Below, one piece after another: positions 11,691 through 23,908 of a stretch of DNA of 64,000 bases; within the stretch, counting starts at the first letter, position 1; every line of letters begins with the position of its first letter. Made by a program: the position numbers and the translations under genes. The notes beneath the pieces were generated by a model. The model saw nothing but the letters and a program-made list of their open reading frames with translations. It was not told where the DNA came from and searched no databases. Source of the stretch: Ectocarpus siliculosus (Eukaryota > Sar > Phaeophyceae > Ectocarpales > Ectocarpaceae); the NCBI GenBank assembly GCA_000310025.1, contig FN648069.1, positions 1,008,782 through 1,072,781 of the forward strand, given 5' to 3'.

Positions 11691-12431
11691 CAGGAGGGGA
11701 TGATGCGCGTGAAGCGGGCCACCAAGGCGGACGTCCAATCCGCGCGGTGCTTCTACCTGCACGGCGCCAACAACCACTCGACGGCTACCGCCGTCGTTCT
11801 TCGCGCTGACACCGGTCGCCTCGCCCTCACCAACAACGTCGTGTGGGTCAACCGCCGGGCAGGAGCGCCGGCGCCGGTGCCGGGCATCGGGGGGGAATCT
11901 TCGGTCACCGGCGCCCTCGCCGGCCGCCGCCGTACCTGCGGCCGATGCCGCACCGCCGCCGCCCCCGCCAACAAGGACGTACACGTACACCCGCCTGCAC
12001 CAGCGACCACCGCACCGCCGCCGCCCGCTTCCCCGCCGACCTTCACAGGATCCTCAGCCCCGTCGCCGATCTCTGTCGCCCCATCATCAGTCCCACCGTC
12101 GACCGCAGCCACGCCGCCCCGTTCGCCCCCGGGCCTGCCGCCGCCGCCGCCGCCGCCCGCCAGCGCCGCCGCCCCCGCTCCTCCGCATCCGCCGCTTTCG
12201 AAACGAGCCATCAAGGAGTTGGGACGAGAGGACACGAGGGTTCACGGCCACACGCGCGGCGATGGAGTGCGGTTCATGGATGAGTAACAACAACCGCCGT
12301 CACCACCCACCACCGCCTTGGGCTGTTGGACATGATGGACAAGGCCACCCTCATTTCGTCGCTGGCCACCCGGGAGGCCGTAGATCAAGGACGCCGCGAC
12401 CTACCGCCCCCGCCGCAGCCGGATCCGATTC

Positions 12432-13250
12432 TTGGAGGCCGTGGATTCCGGGGGGGGGGGGAGACCGCAGATGTTCGCAACGATGTTCGCCACCCGGGAG
12501 GATGTGGACGCCGCTCTTCGCCCCGAGCGCCCGCCCGACAAGATGCCGGAGCTTCCTCACTGCCTCGCCAGCGACCTCCGCTTGCCGAAAACGTCCACAG
12601 AGGCCATGCGGTCTCAACATTCAGAGTCGTGGGATGATGCAGTCGGTCGAGAGTTTTTCGGTTTGTTGAATGCCGGAACGTTTAGTCCGGTGTAGCAACC
12701 AGTAGAGAACGCCATCAATGCTAAGTGGGTATTTAACTGTAATGCAGACGAGTACGGATGGCCGACGAAATTCAAGGCAAGACTTGTAGCGCGGGGGGAC
12801 ATGCAGAGGGCTTCGATTGATTTTGGAGAATTGTTTTCACCCACCGCATCAGTGTCTAGTGTGCGCTTGTTGGCAGCATTAGCATGTGAGCAGAATCTTG
12901 ACTTGTGCCATTTTGATATTCAGCAGGCTTTTGTGCAGTCTGAGCTTGATGGGGATGTTCTCATGCCCTTACCGCAGGGGTGTGGTAGGTTATCTGGCCT
13001 GATGGTGAAGCTGTGCAAGAGTCTGTATGGTTTGAAGCAGGCATCACGACATTGGCATGCGCACCTGACGAGGTGTTTGTTACTTTTAGGTTTTTTGCAA
13101 TGTCTGGTGGATACATGTATTTTTCGATTGATGGAGGAGGGCCGCGTGATCATGATCATCGTGGTCCACGTGGATGACATTTTTGCTATAGGGCAGAAGG
13201 AGAGGTGTGACAAGTTTGGTAGGGATCTCAACGAGATGGTCCCCGTCCGT
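12432..13250 (+). pseudogene. Copia reverse transcriptase
   Basis: The frame contains the RVT_2 hallmarks: W-V-F-N-C-N, K-A-R-L-V-A-R-G, S-V-R-L-L-A-A-L-A, D-I-Q-Q-A-F-V-Q-S-E-L, S-L-Y-G-L-K-Q-A-S-R-H-W and the catalytic box H-V-D-D (usual Y-V-D-D). An in-frame TAG at 12693-12695 splits it, and the frame shifts again near 13250. The Tyr-to-His change in the catalytic box and the breaks show it is dead. Confidence 0.8.
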
Positions 13251-14128
13251 GAAGAACCTTGGAGAGTTGAGGTGGTACTCTGGGTGCTTTTACGAGAGAG
13301 ACGCAGAAGATTTCGCAGCAGATGTTAGCCGAAGAGTTGGCTGCAGAGCAGGCATTGAGTGGGGGAGGAGTGTGCCCTTGCCTGTGAGCGTGAAGCTCAC
13401 CGACTTTGACGAGAACGAAGCTTGCGCTGATGTCCCTTTTCGCGAGTCGCTAGGATCTCTGATGTGGTTGGCCACTCAAACAAGGCCGGACATCTCGAAC
13501 GCAGTACGAGCAGTATAGCGGTATTGTGCATCTCCCAAAATGGTGCATTGGAAGGCAGCACTCGGTATTTTACGGTACTGTACGTACGGAGGACGAGTTG
13601 GGTGGGGATTACATTTGAGAGGGGAGTGGTGACTGGGATGAGCATGCATGTGTTTGTGGATGCCGACTATGCAAGCAAGGCGACAGACCGTAGATCGGTG
13701 TCAGGAGGGCTAGTGATGTGTGGGGGTGGGGGTGTGGCTTGGTTTTCGAGGACGCAGAAGAAGAGCGTTACGCTGTCCACCACGGAAGCAGAGTATGTGG
13801 CAATTGCCGACGTCTTGAAGGAAGTGTTGTTCTTGAGGCAGGTGTGGCGTTTTATGTTGCCAGATGCGGGTATGCCGTGCATCCCGGTGTTCGAGGATAA
13901 TCAGAGAGCAATTCAGATTGCGCACAACCCGATCACGAACTCAAACTCGAAGCACATCGATGTACTGTACGGCATCACTTTATCAGGGAGCTGGTAGAGA
14001 AGAAAGAGATTTCAATTACCCATGTGCCGACGCAATTAATTTCAGCATGCAGATTTCTTGACGAAGGCTGTTATATTAGCATGGACTCTTTTGCGTTGCA
14101 CCGTGACTTTGTGATGAACTTGCAGTGA
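13207..14128 (+). pseudogene. Copia RNase H region
   Basis: After the frameshift near 13250 the connection segment runs to TAG at 13516. Following another shift, the RNase H domain reads D-A-D-Y-A-S (first catalytic Asp), S-V-S-G-G, S-T-T-E-A-E-Y-V-A (Glu) and F-E-D-N-Q-R-A-I (Asp). The end of the polyprotein, with H-A-D-F-L-T-K, is again frameshifted and closes with TGA at 14126. Confidence 0.75.
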
Positions 14129-14134
14129 AGGAGG
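14127..14134 (+). other. Candidate polypurine tract of the copia element
   Basis: GAAGGAGG lies directly downstream of the last copia codon and directly before TGTTTTGGG, which has the TG expected of an LTR start. Confidence 0.5.
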
Positions 14135-14646
14135 TGTTTTGGGATCGATTCGTATTCTGTAGTGGAAAGAGAACGAGAGAGACGAGATTGGAGAAAAGAA
14201 AGAGAAAGCCTGGTGAAGGTGGTGAGAGTTTAGGTTGGTTGTGTTGGGATTTTTCTTGATTGTTTTGGAGTAGTTTTGGTTGCGTTGGGATTTTTTCTTG
14301 TGATTGTCTTGGAGGATATTTTTTTCTTGTTTTGGAGATGATGGTACAGAAGAGGATTGGTATTTGCCGAAGCATGACGATACATACGAGCAGAGGGGCT
14401 ATTTGATTTATTGGGGGTACTCATAGCATAGTACGACGGGTTATCTTTGGTACATATACCTACGGAAAATAATTGCAGTGATGAGATGCGGAGGGACCAG
14501 AACTTTCTGGGTATTTTCCTTGGAAGTGAGAAGAGTTTGATGCAGATTCAGAGAGATCCGTTTGGTACTTTAAGCGTGATGAGCGTGACGTGTGCTTGAT
14601 GCCGTGACAGATTTACTAGCACAAGCACGCCCCTGAAGAATACAAC
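14135..14646 (+). repeat. Candidate 3' LTR of the copia element
   Basis: It begins with TGTTTTGGGATCG after the purine tract. The first 250 bp are G/T-rich with repeated GTTTTGG and GTTGGGATTTTT motifs. The end is placed at a TACAACA that could pair with the TGTT start, but with no second LTR for comparison this limit is weak. Confidence 0.35.
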
Positions 14647-15640
14647 ACGTTTCCCAACACGTTTTCTACCCATCCGCGGCCCGTCATGGCCGAGCTGCTC
14701 TACACTCCCAACACACAGAACTGAGAGCCACCCGAGTTATCGATCACAGTCTACCTCTGTCGTTGGTAGGGAATCTAACCTGACAGAAAAAAACCACAGT
14801 CTCCTGTACCCGGGTCGAATATATTCTCCATCATCGTGTTGAACCCAGGATGTGATGAGGCAGCAGACTGACAAAGCTCGATCAACGACGAGCGGCCGCA
14901 GTACATTAGTACATGTTATGTACTACTAGACTAGTACTACTGTATAGTACACACAGCACAACAAACTCTAATCTACTGCTTCGCTGAAGCAGAGTTTGCA
15001 CGATGTTGTAAACACGGTGCAAGCGGCCAACACCAAGAATGCCAACAGATGATGCACAGATCTGACCGTCCCGGCAGAGAAGAGAACACAGAGAAAACTA
15101 CTACGAAGTATCCTAATAAAGGGATGGCAGAGGGGCATCAGCGAAGATGCCCAGACGATACAGAGAGATCACTAAAGGGTGCTGGTCGATCACAAACCGA
15201 CGAGGAGACGACCTACGCAGTAGTTCTGCCGCAAACATTGCCAACGAACCAAAACACGTACTACATGCAGCTACTACACACAAGCCCCATACACGATGCG
15301 CGGATACCGAGTTATCAGGGACCTCTGGCCTCGCTGATGACCCAAAAGAACATGCCTGAATCTTTGCCGAATCTTAGAAAATACACCTACAATCGAAGAT
15401 ACAGTAGTAAGTAGCTGTCCATTCGAGATATACCACAATCGAAGGGGGTGTCTTTGCTGTGAGTGGGAGAAAAAACGGCTGGATACTGGGCTTGTTTAGG
15501 GCTATATATGGTTTTAATCTTTCCACACCACTCCCACGGCGCTGCAGCATATATATGTACGAGTACATGTAGCTGAAAGAGCAGCAGCCGATGTATCTGA
15601 TCCGACGGCGCTATTTCGTATCCGACGGCGGACGGCGGAA
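14647..15640. other. Intergenic, hairpins and a repeat fragment, no gene recognised
   Basis: A 121-codon frame at 15049-15414 shows no domain. Short palindromes occur near 14900-14960 (GTAC-rich) and at about 14981-14997 (CTGCTTCG-CTGAAGCAG). 15410-15515 is a partial copy of the repeat that forms the inverted arms at 16103-16263 and 16985-17143. Tandem TCCGACGGCG motifs at 15600-15632 lie just upstream of gene A. Confidence 0.4.
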
Positions 15641-15645
15641 GAAGA

Positions 15646-15690
15646 AAAAAATATTGCGGCGTAATTAAATCGTGTGCGTTTGTTCCCCAG
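15646..15690 (+). promoter_or_regulatory. Conserved upstream block of gene A
   Basis: ATATTGCGGCGTAATTAA lies about 120 bp before the ATG. The same block stands 119-128 bp upstream of the start codon in all four copies, so it is a good core-promoter or transcription-start candidate; this is inference from conservation. Confidence 0.45.
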
Positions 15691-15779
15691 CTCCCCCACA
15701 CCCACCAGCTCACAACTTACACGCGCCTCTGTCAGCAACACCACTCCACCACCCTCCCACCGTCCGACGAGAAGACATC

Positions 15780-18700
15780 ATGATGAACTTAGGAAAGGTG
15801 CCCGCGGGAAGGACTGCGTCCAGGCTGGCAAGGGTCGTCGGCAAGAGCGAGTCCGGCATCCAGAGCAGCGTCCGGGCCGCCGGCTCGATGCACGCTCTGC
15901 TGTCGACGAGGTCTGGCCTCACCGTCACCCAGGCGGCGACCAGGCTTGCCGCCGTGAAGCTCCCGGTTAGGCAGATGTCTGGACAGGTGAGGTGATGTGT
16001 GCCAACTCTGGCGTCGTGTCTTGTGAAGCCCTAATATCTTTATATATGAGATCCTTCTGTCTCGTGCGCATGTATGAAAAATAAATACACGCACTATAGC
16101 TAACACGCACAGAAAGACTAGTCTACCCGAGATAAACTGTACCCACAGTCGAACGGGATGTGGTTGAGTCTTTTCAGTGAGTGGAGGAAAACCGGCTGGG
16201 TACTGGACTTATTTCGAGTCTCTTGAAGTCTATACACTGATGATTTATATCAGTAAATGCCATGTATATGCATAGACAGACGTATGCACGCAGCTCTATC
16301 CACGTATGTACGTTCAAGGACCTGCGGCATATTTATGAAGGGACCGGTGTCACGTCACGTCAAACACATGCGGCTTAAATTTGATGGATCATGAAATGTT
16401 CCGAGGCTCACGGGCGCTTCCTTTGAGGATTCTAGAAGACACCACACGCTCCAGACTCGACTTTGCTCTATCAGCGCCGAACCGCAGGAAAACGAACCCA
16501 CAAACGAACAACATTTTGAACTGGCGGTGCGTTCCTACGCGTTGATTTGTCATCTCGTGCGCGTCGGCATGATTTTTCTGCAGTCGTCCGTGGCGTTGCG
16601 TAAGCATGAACTCGTCACCATTGACGTATATCCCCGAACGGAGCACAACGCTGTAGTCTTTGAGGGTCGCTTTCACCTGCAGCATCAGAACTGCGCCTCT
16701 CAATCGCCCACTTTCGCCACACGAACATGCCGCACGTACATGGAACACGTTGTTGGAAGGCCTGTTCGGTCACAGGTTGTTTTGTTGTTGTCTTTTCATC
16801 TCCATGACATCATGTTGTTTGTGTGCGCGCCCACCTTGCAATACTCCCCGCGCCACCCTGTAGCCTGCTAGGATCGCCTGCACCGAGAAGCTCGTAACTT
16901 CACTTGTCGATTCGCCACACAAAACACTACAGGGGATGTATTGTAAAATGTAAGTTACCTATACAGATGTTTTTGTACTTAACACCAGCTGGCATCACTG
17001 GTATAAATCATCAGTGTATAGGCTTACAAAGACTCGAAATAAGTCCAGTACCCAGCCGGTTTCCCTCCACTCACTGAAAAGATTCCACCACATCCCGTTC
17101 GACTGTGGGTATATCTCGAATGGGTAGTCTTTCTGTGTGTGTTTTTATTATTCCTTAATGAGGACGTATTATAGGAAGGAGTGGATCGTCTCTCGGGCCT
17201 CTTGGCGTCACAATAAAGATACCACGACAAGAAAGAATTCTTGATCTGGTGCCGTGTCCCATCGTGGTGTGCTCGCGCTGTTGTGCCTTGCAATGCTTTT
17301 CAATAACCCCCCGCGCAACCGTGCAACCCTGTAGTCTGTTAGGATCGCTTTCACTGAGAAGGTCGTAACTGCACCTCTCGATTCGCTTCACAAACATAAC
17401 GTTTTGTAGGATGTTAGTCCTCTCGGGCCTCTCGTGTCCCTTTTTTTTTTTTCGTGCCGTTTCGTGTTGCATCGTGGTGTGGGCGCACCCGGAGTTTCTT
17501 TTTTAACATTTTACTCAATACGGAACCCCCGGTCACAACCGGGTGCAAATTTTTTTTTAACATCTTACACAACCGGGTGCACATACAAGTGGGTGCTGTG
17601 CCGCTTTGTCGCACGCGTACGGCCGCGGAGTCATCCACCATGCACCTGTACCTGTAGAATTGTGTCTTCTCGTTTCCGCCTTTGCCCTGATCGTTCCCCA
17701 ACTCAAACTCTATGAGCTTTCTTCCGTTAACTTGGAACTGAAATGAGCAACAAGTGCGGGAAACGTTAAATTACCCTCTGCCCAATCCGCTCGCTCTTTC
17801 TCCCTGCACATGCTGAAACGTTGTGCCCGACGCACTTGCAATCACGGGACTTCACGCGGACCTGTTCAGGCCGACTACGCGGCCAACTACACCGCTGGTC
17901 AGTCAACCTTGTAGCCTTCGCTGCTGCCTCAATTGCTGTTGCATGGTGCTGTTGCTGTAGAGATGGCGTGTTTTGGCCGCAGGCATCGATGGCCGCTTAG
18001 TCTTCGCTGGCTCATGTGTTCTTGGTGTTGTTAATAGTTTCCTTTCTTGTTTGCCGTCGTTTCTGTGTTCCATTCGGCAACGCCCAACCCTTTTGTCGTG
18101 TCTCGGGTGATCCGAGTTGAACGTTGATCTCCCATGCGCCTGTACCTCTACATTTTGTTGGTGTTGTCGTGTCGGGTGAACAGACCAGAAGGCCGTCGAC
18201 GCCGCGACTAGGAACTGGAGGGACACTGTGACCTCCAACACCGAGGACGCTCCCAAGAAGACTGCCGCCATCTACGCTGACGACGCGCTGTTCTGGGGAA
18301 CGGTTTCGGAGGAGGTCCGCAACACGCCCGCGCACGTCTACGACTACTTTGTGAGTGGGGTTGAAGGTTGTTTCGACTTAATGATATTTATCTTTCAACT
18401 TAAATGCTTCTTCTCGCTGCTGGTGTGAGCCTACCAATCCACATCTTGATGCCCGGTTCCCAAGATTGTGACCCACACGCTTGACTACGCACCTCTGGCC
18501 CTTGTTTTCCCTCCACACAGGACTTCTTTGCCCGCATGCCCAAGCTCTCCATGGTCGCGTACGACCCGGCGCCCCCGCGCATCCACGGGGACTTCGCCAT
18601 CCACGCGGGCGCCTACACGTTCGCCTGGGCGGGAGCTGACGGGGCCATGACCGAGACGCGGGCACGCTTCACGTTTGCCTACCGAAGGGAGAACGGCAAG

Positions 18701-19317
18701 TGGGTGATGATCGAGCACCACTCCTCCGCGATGCCCACGGCGCCCGCGGGCCTCAAGCCGGTGAGTGTGGGACATTTGGAGGGGCCGTTGTGGAAGAGAT
18801 TTTAAGCAGCCATAGGGGTTTGGGCCCCCGAATAAGGTCTCGGCAGTTGCGATGTCCGTGTGGTTCTCTTGTTGAGTATTTTTGTGCCTTGCCATGTATT
18901 TTGTGCCTTGCCATGTATAACTACGACGCAGAAACTTCCATTCTGGTATGCAGTTCCAAGCTATGAGTATGGGATAGATTTGGCTATTAAGTTCATGGCG
19001 TTGTGATGACTAACTGTTTCTACGGTTTCTTTCCCGAGGAACATAACAGCGCCATGTTTTTGGTCCCACAATATACGCAACGAACAACACTCTCCATCGT
19101 TGTGTGTTCTTTTTTGTATTCGTGGTGGTTCCGAGCTGATCGATCTCGCCGATTCACCAGGCGGACACTTGATCTAGGCTCTCGCCGCCCTCTGCAGTCT
19201 TTTTGGCCACGTCGTTCTCGTGAGTCCTCTGCCTCGCGCCCAATTGCACCATCCACCCCAACCCCAACCGGTCCCGACCGCGATGCCGCTTCCGCTGCCG
19301 CACAGGCCCAGCACTAA
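15780..19317 (+). CDS. CaMKII-association-domain/SnoaL-like protein, copy A
   Basis: Five exons with GT-AG introns: 15780-15986, 17870-17897, 18184-18350, 18521-18760 and 19306-19317, giving 217 residues. Exon 1 encodes residues 1-69, Arg/Ser/Ala-rich and almost free of acidic residues, ending R-Q-M-S-G-Q; this looks like a mitochondrial presequence. Exon 2 is a 28-nt microexon. Exons 3-4 encode a compact alpha+beta domain with Y-A-D-D-A near its start, Y-D-Y-F-D-F-F, I-H-A-G-A-Y-T-F, A-R-F-T-F-A-Y-R and H-H-S-S-A-M-P at the end. These are hallmarks of the CaMKII association domain (PF08332) within the NTF2/SnoaL fold. Exon 5 adds only A-Q-H and TAA. Family members oligomerise through this domain; here there is no kinase, so the role is unknown. 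A differs from B-D at several residues (NWRDTVTSN instead of NWRDNVTAN). Confidence 0.82.
16103..16263 (+). repeat. Inverted-repeat arm in intron 1 of gene A (left)
   Basis: ACACGCACAGAAAGACTA and the following 145 bp recur in inverted orientation at 16985-17143, and partly at 15410-15515. The sequence between the arms resembles intron 1 of copies B-D, so this looks like two insertions of one short element or a local rearrangement, rather than one element with its own interior. Confidence 0.6.
16985..17143 (-). repeat. Inverted-repeat arm in intron 1 of gene A (right)
   Basis: Reverse complement of 16103-16263 with few differences; landmarks are CCAGCCGGTTT-CCTCCACTCACTGAAAAG and the end TAGTCTTTCTGTGTGTGT. 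Intron 1 also carries a separate direct duplication around TAGGATCGC-T-CAC-GAGAAG (16868 and 17340). Confidence 0.6.
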
Positions 19318-20590
19318 GATGCCTCCGGAGATGAAGACGCAGGCAGACGTGTGAGTTTTTTGTGGAGGCGTGGATGCGTTTTCCTCCTGTGTTGTGGTTC
19401 ATCTCGACGACATACTTTTCTGTTGTTCCGTTCCGGCCATTTGTGCTGTGTGTACGCAACTGCTTCCGTCATCGGCCGCGATCGTTGCCTTGGGCGTACA
19501 AGGTAGCACGCACACCTCAGGTATATCTCGTTTTTATGTGTATTTGAGCCGCGGAAACTAATCTTGGAACATCTGTTGTACCTGGGTATAGCGGCCATCT
19601 GTAGCACAACTCCAGTAAAGAGTATATCCCTTTACAGTAGTTGGCCTAAAGAAAAGGTTCTGTGGTGGGGACAATACTGCTGTTTCCAGGTTTTTCGTGT
19701 TATCGCCGCAGGGTGCGCACTGCTTGCAAAAAAAAAAACACCGAACGAAGCGTGCTCTCATTTTGTTTCCCTTGTGACCGACCGCGATGCTACTCATTGG
19801 ACTTGGAACTGAACATCCCTTCTCCCCGATTTCCCCGTCCGTTTTTCGTTGTTGTTTTTGTGTGTGTCGCGGCCTCAACTCAACAGGCGTTCACACCAAG
19901 CAAGCACCTGGTCGATTGTGAATGGCGAGCGGGCGAGCAGCAGGCACAAGAACTACCTCGAATCTCGTAGACTTGTTGATTCGTGTCTGACGATGTGCCT
20001 GTTTGGCGATAGCTCGTCTATAGATAGAAGCAGGTCTGGAGCGCCTGAACCTTTTTTGATGCGGCTTTAAATGAGGCAGATGTAGCACAGTGGGCTCGTG
20101 CGCCGATGTGACGGATTTTTTGGGGTAGAAAAGGGGGATACAGCTGTTGGCATTTTTCCGAGCGCTACGGTCGGCGCAAGGTACTATCACCTGCTGGCAC
20201 TTGGGGTGAATTTTTGTTGTTTTTGGCATACAGCGTGCGACCGCGACAAGAGGCCATCCACTGGATGTTGTTGAGGCGGCGTGCCGCGCCATGACTCGCC
20301 CCAAAATTAGCGTGGGCATGGTTTTGTGGGGGAGATTGCATGTTGTTGTACAGGTTATTGGCTGTGAATTGAGCGTTCCTGGTTAATTGTGGCTGATTCG
20401 AGCTATCGTCATCGTATCAAGTACACGCTGGTGTGTCTTGAGGTACTTGGGTTACACATTTAACCTCGTTGGATTCATGCGCATAGATGCAGGTGGAGTG
20501 TTTTGAGACGGTGTGTGACGAGAGGTAGCACCGTGTGAGATCTTACTTTGCTGGCAAAAAATACTATTTTAGACTATCCATCTCCTAACC

Positions 20591-22421
20591 CTCCTGCGTC
20601 CCTTGCCTTCAGAGGGTCGAAGTCGGAGTCTGTTGACCCTTTTGGGGGGGGACACCACACTGTGGAGGAGGTTGACCCACTAGACCCCACTACATTCGGC
20701 TCGTCAGTTACGGACTGTTGTCGGTGTGTGGCCCCCTCAAACACAACACACAGCAATCCTCACAGCAAACGCCGTAGAGCTGCCAAAAAATCGTGGTATT
20801 CTTTTGGTGGAAGTGAGTGGCGGTTATCATAGCAAGGAGATGAAGGCACTTGGAAACGAACATGTTTGTCCCAGTACAAGTGTTTGCTGTAACACTTGCA
20901 ATGTTCCTCTGTCACGAATAGAAGTCCGTTCAGTTCTACATGGCATTTTCTCATGGGAGGAGGTCGTCGACGCTGTGTAACGACTCTGTTGTCTGTAAGC
21001 GTTTCACATGAACGCACGCATGCATGAACGAACATGGCGCGTAATTTGGCCTCCAAGTAGATAGTACCAAATGGCTGCGTCAACTTGACTTCGTGGCAAT
21101 TATTTCTCTGCAGATCGATATTCCCACACTAAACATGGACGAACGAAACACGACACAACGGACAGCGTTGCCGACACGATCATAATCACGCGCTTCTTGT
21201 TTTGGGCATGCATGCGATTCGGGCACAATCGTCTCACCACAACATGCAACTTTAAGTTGTCTGCCACACGACAACAGGCGTAGATGTGTGGTACGCATAA
21301 AACACGGCATAGACTACCGTAAGAGTCGGAGAGATGGCACCCCCGTGTTGTGTTTATTGTAGCGTATTTCACAACCAGGGGGGTACCAGTCAGTGCCGAA
21401 ATGGGTAGTTTTGGAAACATCTCGTCGAGGGCTTTACTGAGAGGTATTGGTTGTTGGTGTTCGCACCCTCCTACTTGTGGAGAAATAAACTAAAACGCTA
21501 ACACGGGGGTGCCATCTCTCCGACTCTTCTTACGGCAGTCTATATGGTACGCGGTGTGTTGTCGTCGAAGTGCCAACTCACTGTTAGTTGAGCAAGTGTC
21601 TCGTTTTATTCCATCTCCCGATTTGTTGGTAAGAAGGTACCCTTTTTTTAGAGTGCCCCGATAAAGATGGAGCCCCGAGATGTGAGAGGGTCGAGGGCCA
21701 TTTGTCACTCCGCCGCCCTTCACAGCCAGTGGGGCCTTGTTTTCCTTAAAGTTTGGGGGGGGTGCTGGGAGCCAAAGACGCTGATTGGTCAACAGGAAAA
21801 AAACACGATGACACTCTCTCTGCCCTGAAAAGTGGGACTTCGACATTGATTGGTTGGGTGATGAAGCACTGAACAATTCAAAATTGAATTGTTTTTAAAG
21901 TATAGCCGAATCGAAGTACCCGAGTCGGACTGCGCTCCTTTTGCACCCGCCCGTGCTGAGGGCCAGCTTTGACGTGAGAAGTTGCAGCTACATTTGACCC
22001 AATTTGGATGGACCTAATCCGCTCGTGTTCGATCAGTACACTACGGGCAGACAACGATAGGTACTGGGGTTTTTAATGTGAAGACAACAGCAAACACCGT
22101 CTGCATGCGACGAGGAGAGAGTAAGGCTCGTGGTAGCGCGTGACGTCAGTAACTAGTCGCAGATCACGATCATGATCTCGAAAATCATAGCGTGCGTGTT
22201 ATGAGGTCGGGGTGGGGTCCGCCGGGTGGTACTGGCCGCATCATCCGTCGGGATGGTTTTGCGTGCGGCTCTCTTTTTCTGCCTTTCCTGCAGATACCGC
22301 AAGTCTTCAATAGGTGAGTAGCAGTTGCACAAGGAGTGTGACAAGAGGATGGCACTCTAGGCACCGGACGCAGCAGGGTTGCGCTTGTCGTGATGTCTCA
22401 CGTACTACATGGAAGAAGGGA
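20591..22421. other. Spacer between units A and B, no gene recognised
   Basis: This 1.8-kb stretch separates the 3' ends of the convergent units A and B. It contains one TIR element (21318-21532) and otherwise no frame with a recognisable domain. Confidence 0.5.
21318..21532. mobile_element. MITE family 1, copy 1
   Basis: Terminal inverted repeats TAAGAGTCGGAGAGATGGCA at the left and the complement at the right enclose about 150 bp; both ends continue with C-CCCCGTGTT. The outer flanks GACTACCGTAAG and CTTACGGCAGTC extend the inversion. The same element lies inverted at 23392-23613. No coding capacity. Confidence 0.7.
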
Positions 22422-23391
22422 GATGGATAGTCTAAAATTAATTTTGTCAGGAAGCAAGAAATCACACGGGTGCTACCTCTCGTCACACACCGTCACAACA
22501 CACTCCACCTGCATTCTATGCACATGAATTCAACGAGGCTAAATGTGTACCGCAAGTACTTAACACACACCAGCTTGTACTTGATACGATGTACGATTAA
22601 CTCGAATCAGCCACAATTAACCAGGAACGCCCAATTCACGGCCAATAACCTGTACAACAACATGCAATCTCCCCCCAAAACACCCTACCCACGCTATTTT
22701 TGGGGCGAGTCATGGCGCGGCACGCCGCCTCAACAACGTCCAGTCGATGGCGTTTTGTCGCCGTTGTACACCACAAAATACAACAAAACTTCACCCCAAG
22801 TGCCAGTAGGTGATCCCTTGGGAACCAACCGCCTGAGTACTAGCTCGGAAAATGCCAACAGCTGCGTACCCCTTTTCTACCCCCAAAAACTCCCTCCTCC
22901 GTCACAAACACATCGGCGCACGCGCCCACTGGGCTACATCTGCTCCTGTGAACACCGGCATCAAAAAAGGTTCAGGCGCTCCTAGACCTGCTTCTTCATC
23001 TATAGACGAGCTATCGCCAAACAGGCACATCGTCAGACACGAATCAACAAGTCTACGAGATTCGAGGTAGTTCTGGTGTCTGCTGCCCGCCCGCTCGCCA
23101 TTCACAATCGACCAGGTGCTTGCTTGCTGGGCGTGAACGCCTGTTGAGTTGAGACCGCGACACACAAAAAAACAACAACGAAAAACGGACGGGGAAATCA
23201 GGGAGAAGGGATGTTCAGTTCAAAGTCCAATGAGTAGCATCGCGGTCGGTCACAAGGGAAACAAGTTGAGAGCACGATTCGTTCGGTGTTTTTTTTTTTG
23301 CAAGCAGTGCGCACCCTGCGGCGATAACACGAAAAACCTGGAAACAGCAGTAGTGTCCCCACCACAGAACCTCTTCTGAAGGCCAACTAGC

Positions 23392-23613
23392 GTAAGAGTC
23401 GGAGAGATGGCACCCCCGTGTTAGCGTTTTTTTGTAGCGCATTTCTCCACAACTAGAAGGGTGCGAACACCAACCGATACCTCTCAGGAAAGCCCTCGAC
23501 GAGATGGTTCCAAAACTACCCTTTTCGGCACTGATACCCCCTGGTTGTGGAGAAATTCGCTACACAAAACGCCAACACGGGGGTGCCATGTCTCCCACTC
23601 TTATAGTAGTGAA
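23392..23613. mobile_element. MITE family 1, copy 2, inserted in unit B
   Basis: TIRs GTAAGAGTCGGAGAGATGGC and the complement CCCACTCTTATAG bound this copy, with a CACCCCCGTGTT motif inside each end. Paralogous positions in A (about 19640), C (about 30425) and D (about 50930) are uninterrupted, so B carries the insertion. The flanks are compatible with a TA duplication. Confidence 0.7.
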
Positions 23614-23908
23614 AAGGGATACTACTATTTCCCCACGGGGTGGCGCTGCATATGGCCGCTGTACAGTACGGTTCAAAATGTCTCAATAATGTATTCCAAG
23701 TCCTTCAGCGAGGGTGCAGCCTTTACACCAGAGGCAGCCACAGCGGCCGGCAACGGAAGCAATTGCGTACACACAAAAGCACAATGGCGGGCCGGAACGG
23801 AACAAGAAAGGGAAAAACATGTAGCGGGATGCGGATACTAAAGCAGTTGACATACCACGCCTCCACAACAAACTCACGTCTGTCTGCGTCTTCATCTCCG
23901 GAGGCATC

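Larger units (their letters stand above)
8940..14646 (+). mobile_element. Degenerate Ty1/copia LTR retrotransposon, 5'-truncated
   Basis: The plus strand carries, in copia order, a glutamine-rich Gag end, aspartic protease, gag-pre-integrase zinc motif, integrase, reverse transcriptase and RNase H. They are spread over several frames with stops and frameshifts. The order integrase before reverse transcriptase defines Ty1/copia. At the 3' end a purine tract GAAGGAGG (14127-14134) is followed by TGTTTTGGGATCG, the likely start of the 3' LTR. No matching 5' LTR was found upstream, and the recognisable part starts just after the FNIP gene, so the 5' end is probably lost. The 3' limit near 14646 is a guess. 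Confidence 0.75.
15640..20590 (+). repeat. Duplicated unit A
   Basis: The first of four homologous 4-5 kb segments (A, B reversed, C, D). Similarity extends from the promoter block through introns and several hundred bases beyond the stop, ending at the shared TTTTAGACTATCCATCTCC near 20587. A is the most diverged copy. Confidence 0.75.

Noticed and set aside
19318-20070. Extended C-terminus or second gene downstream of the copy A stop
   Set aside because: The conserved stretch after A-Q-H-stop is frameshifted in copy D and has stops in all copies; a spliced 3' UTR is more likely.
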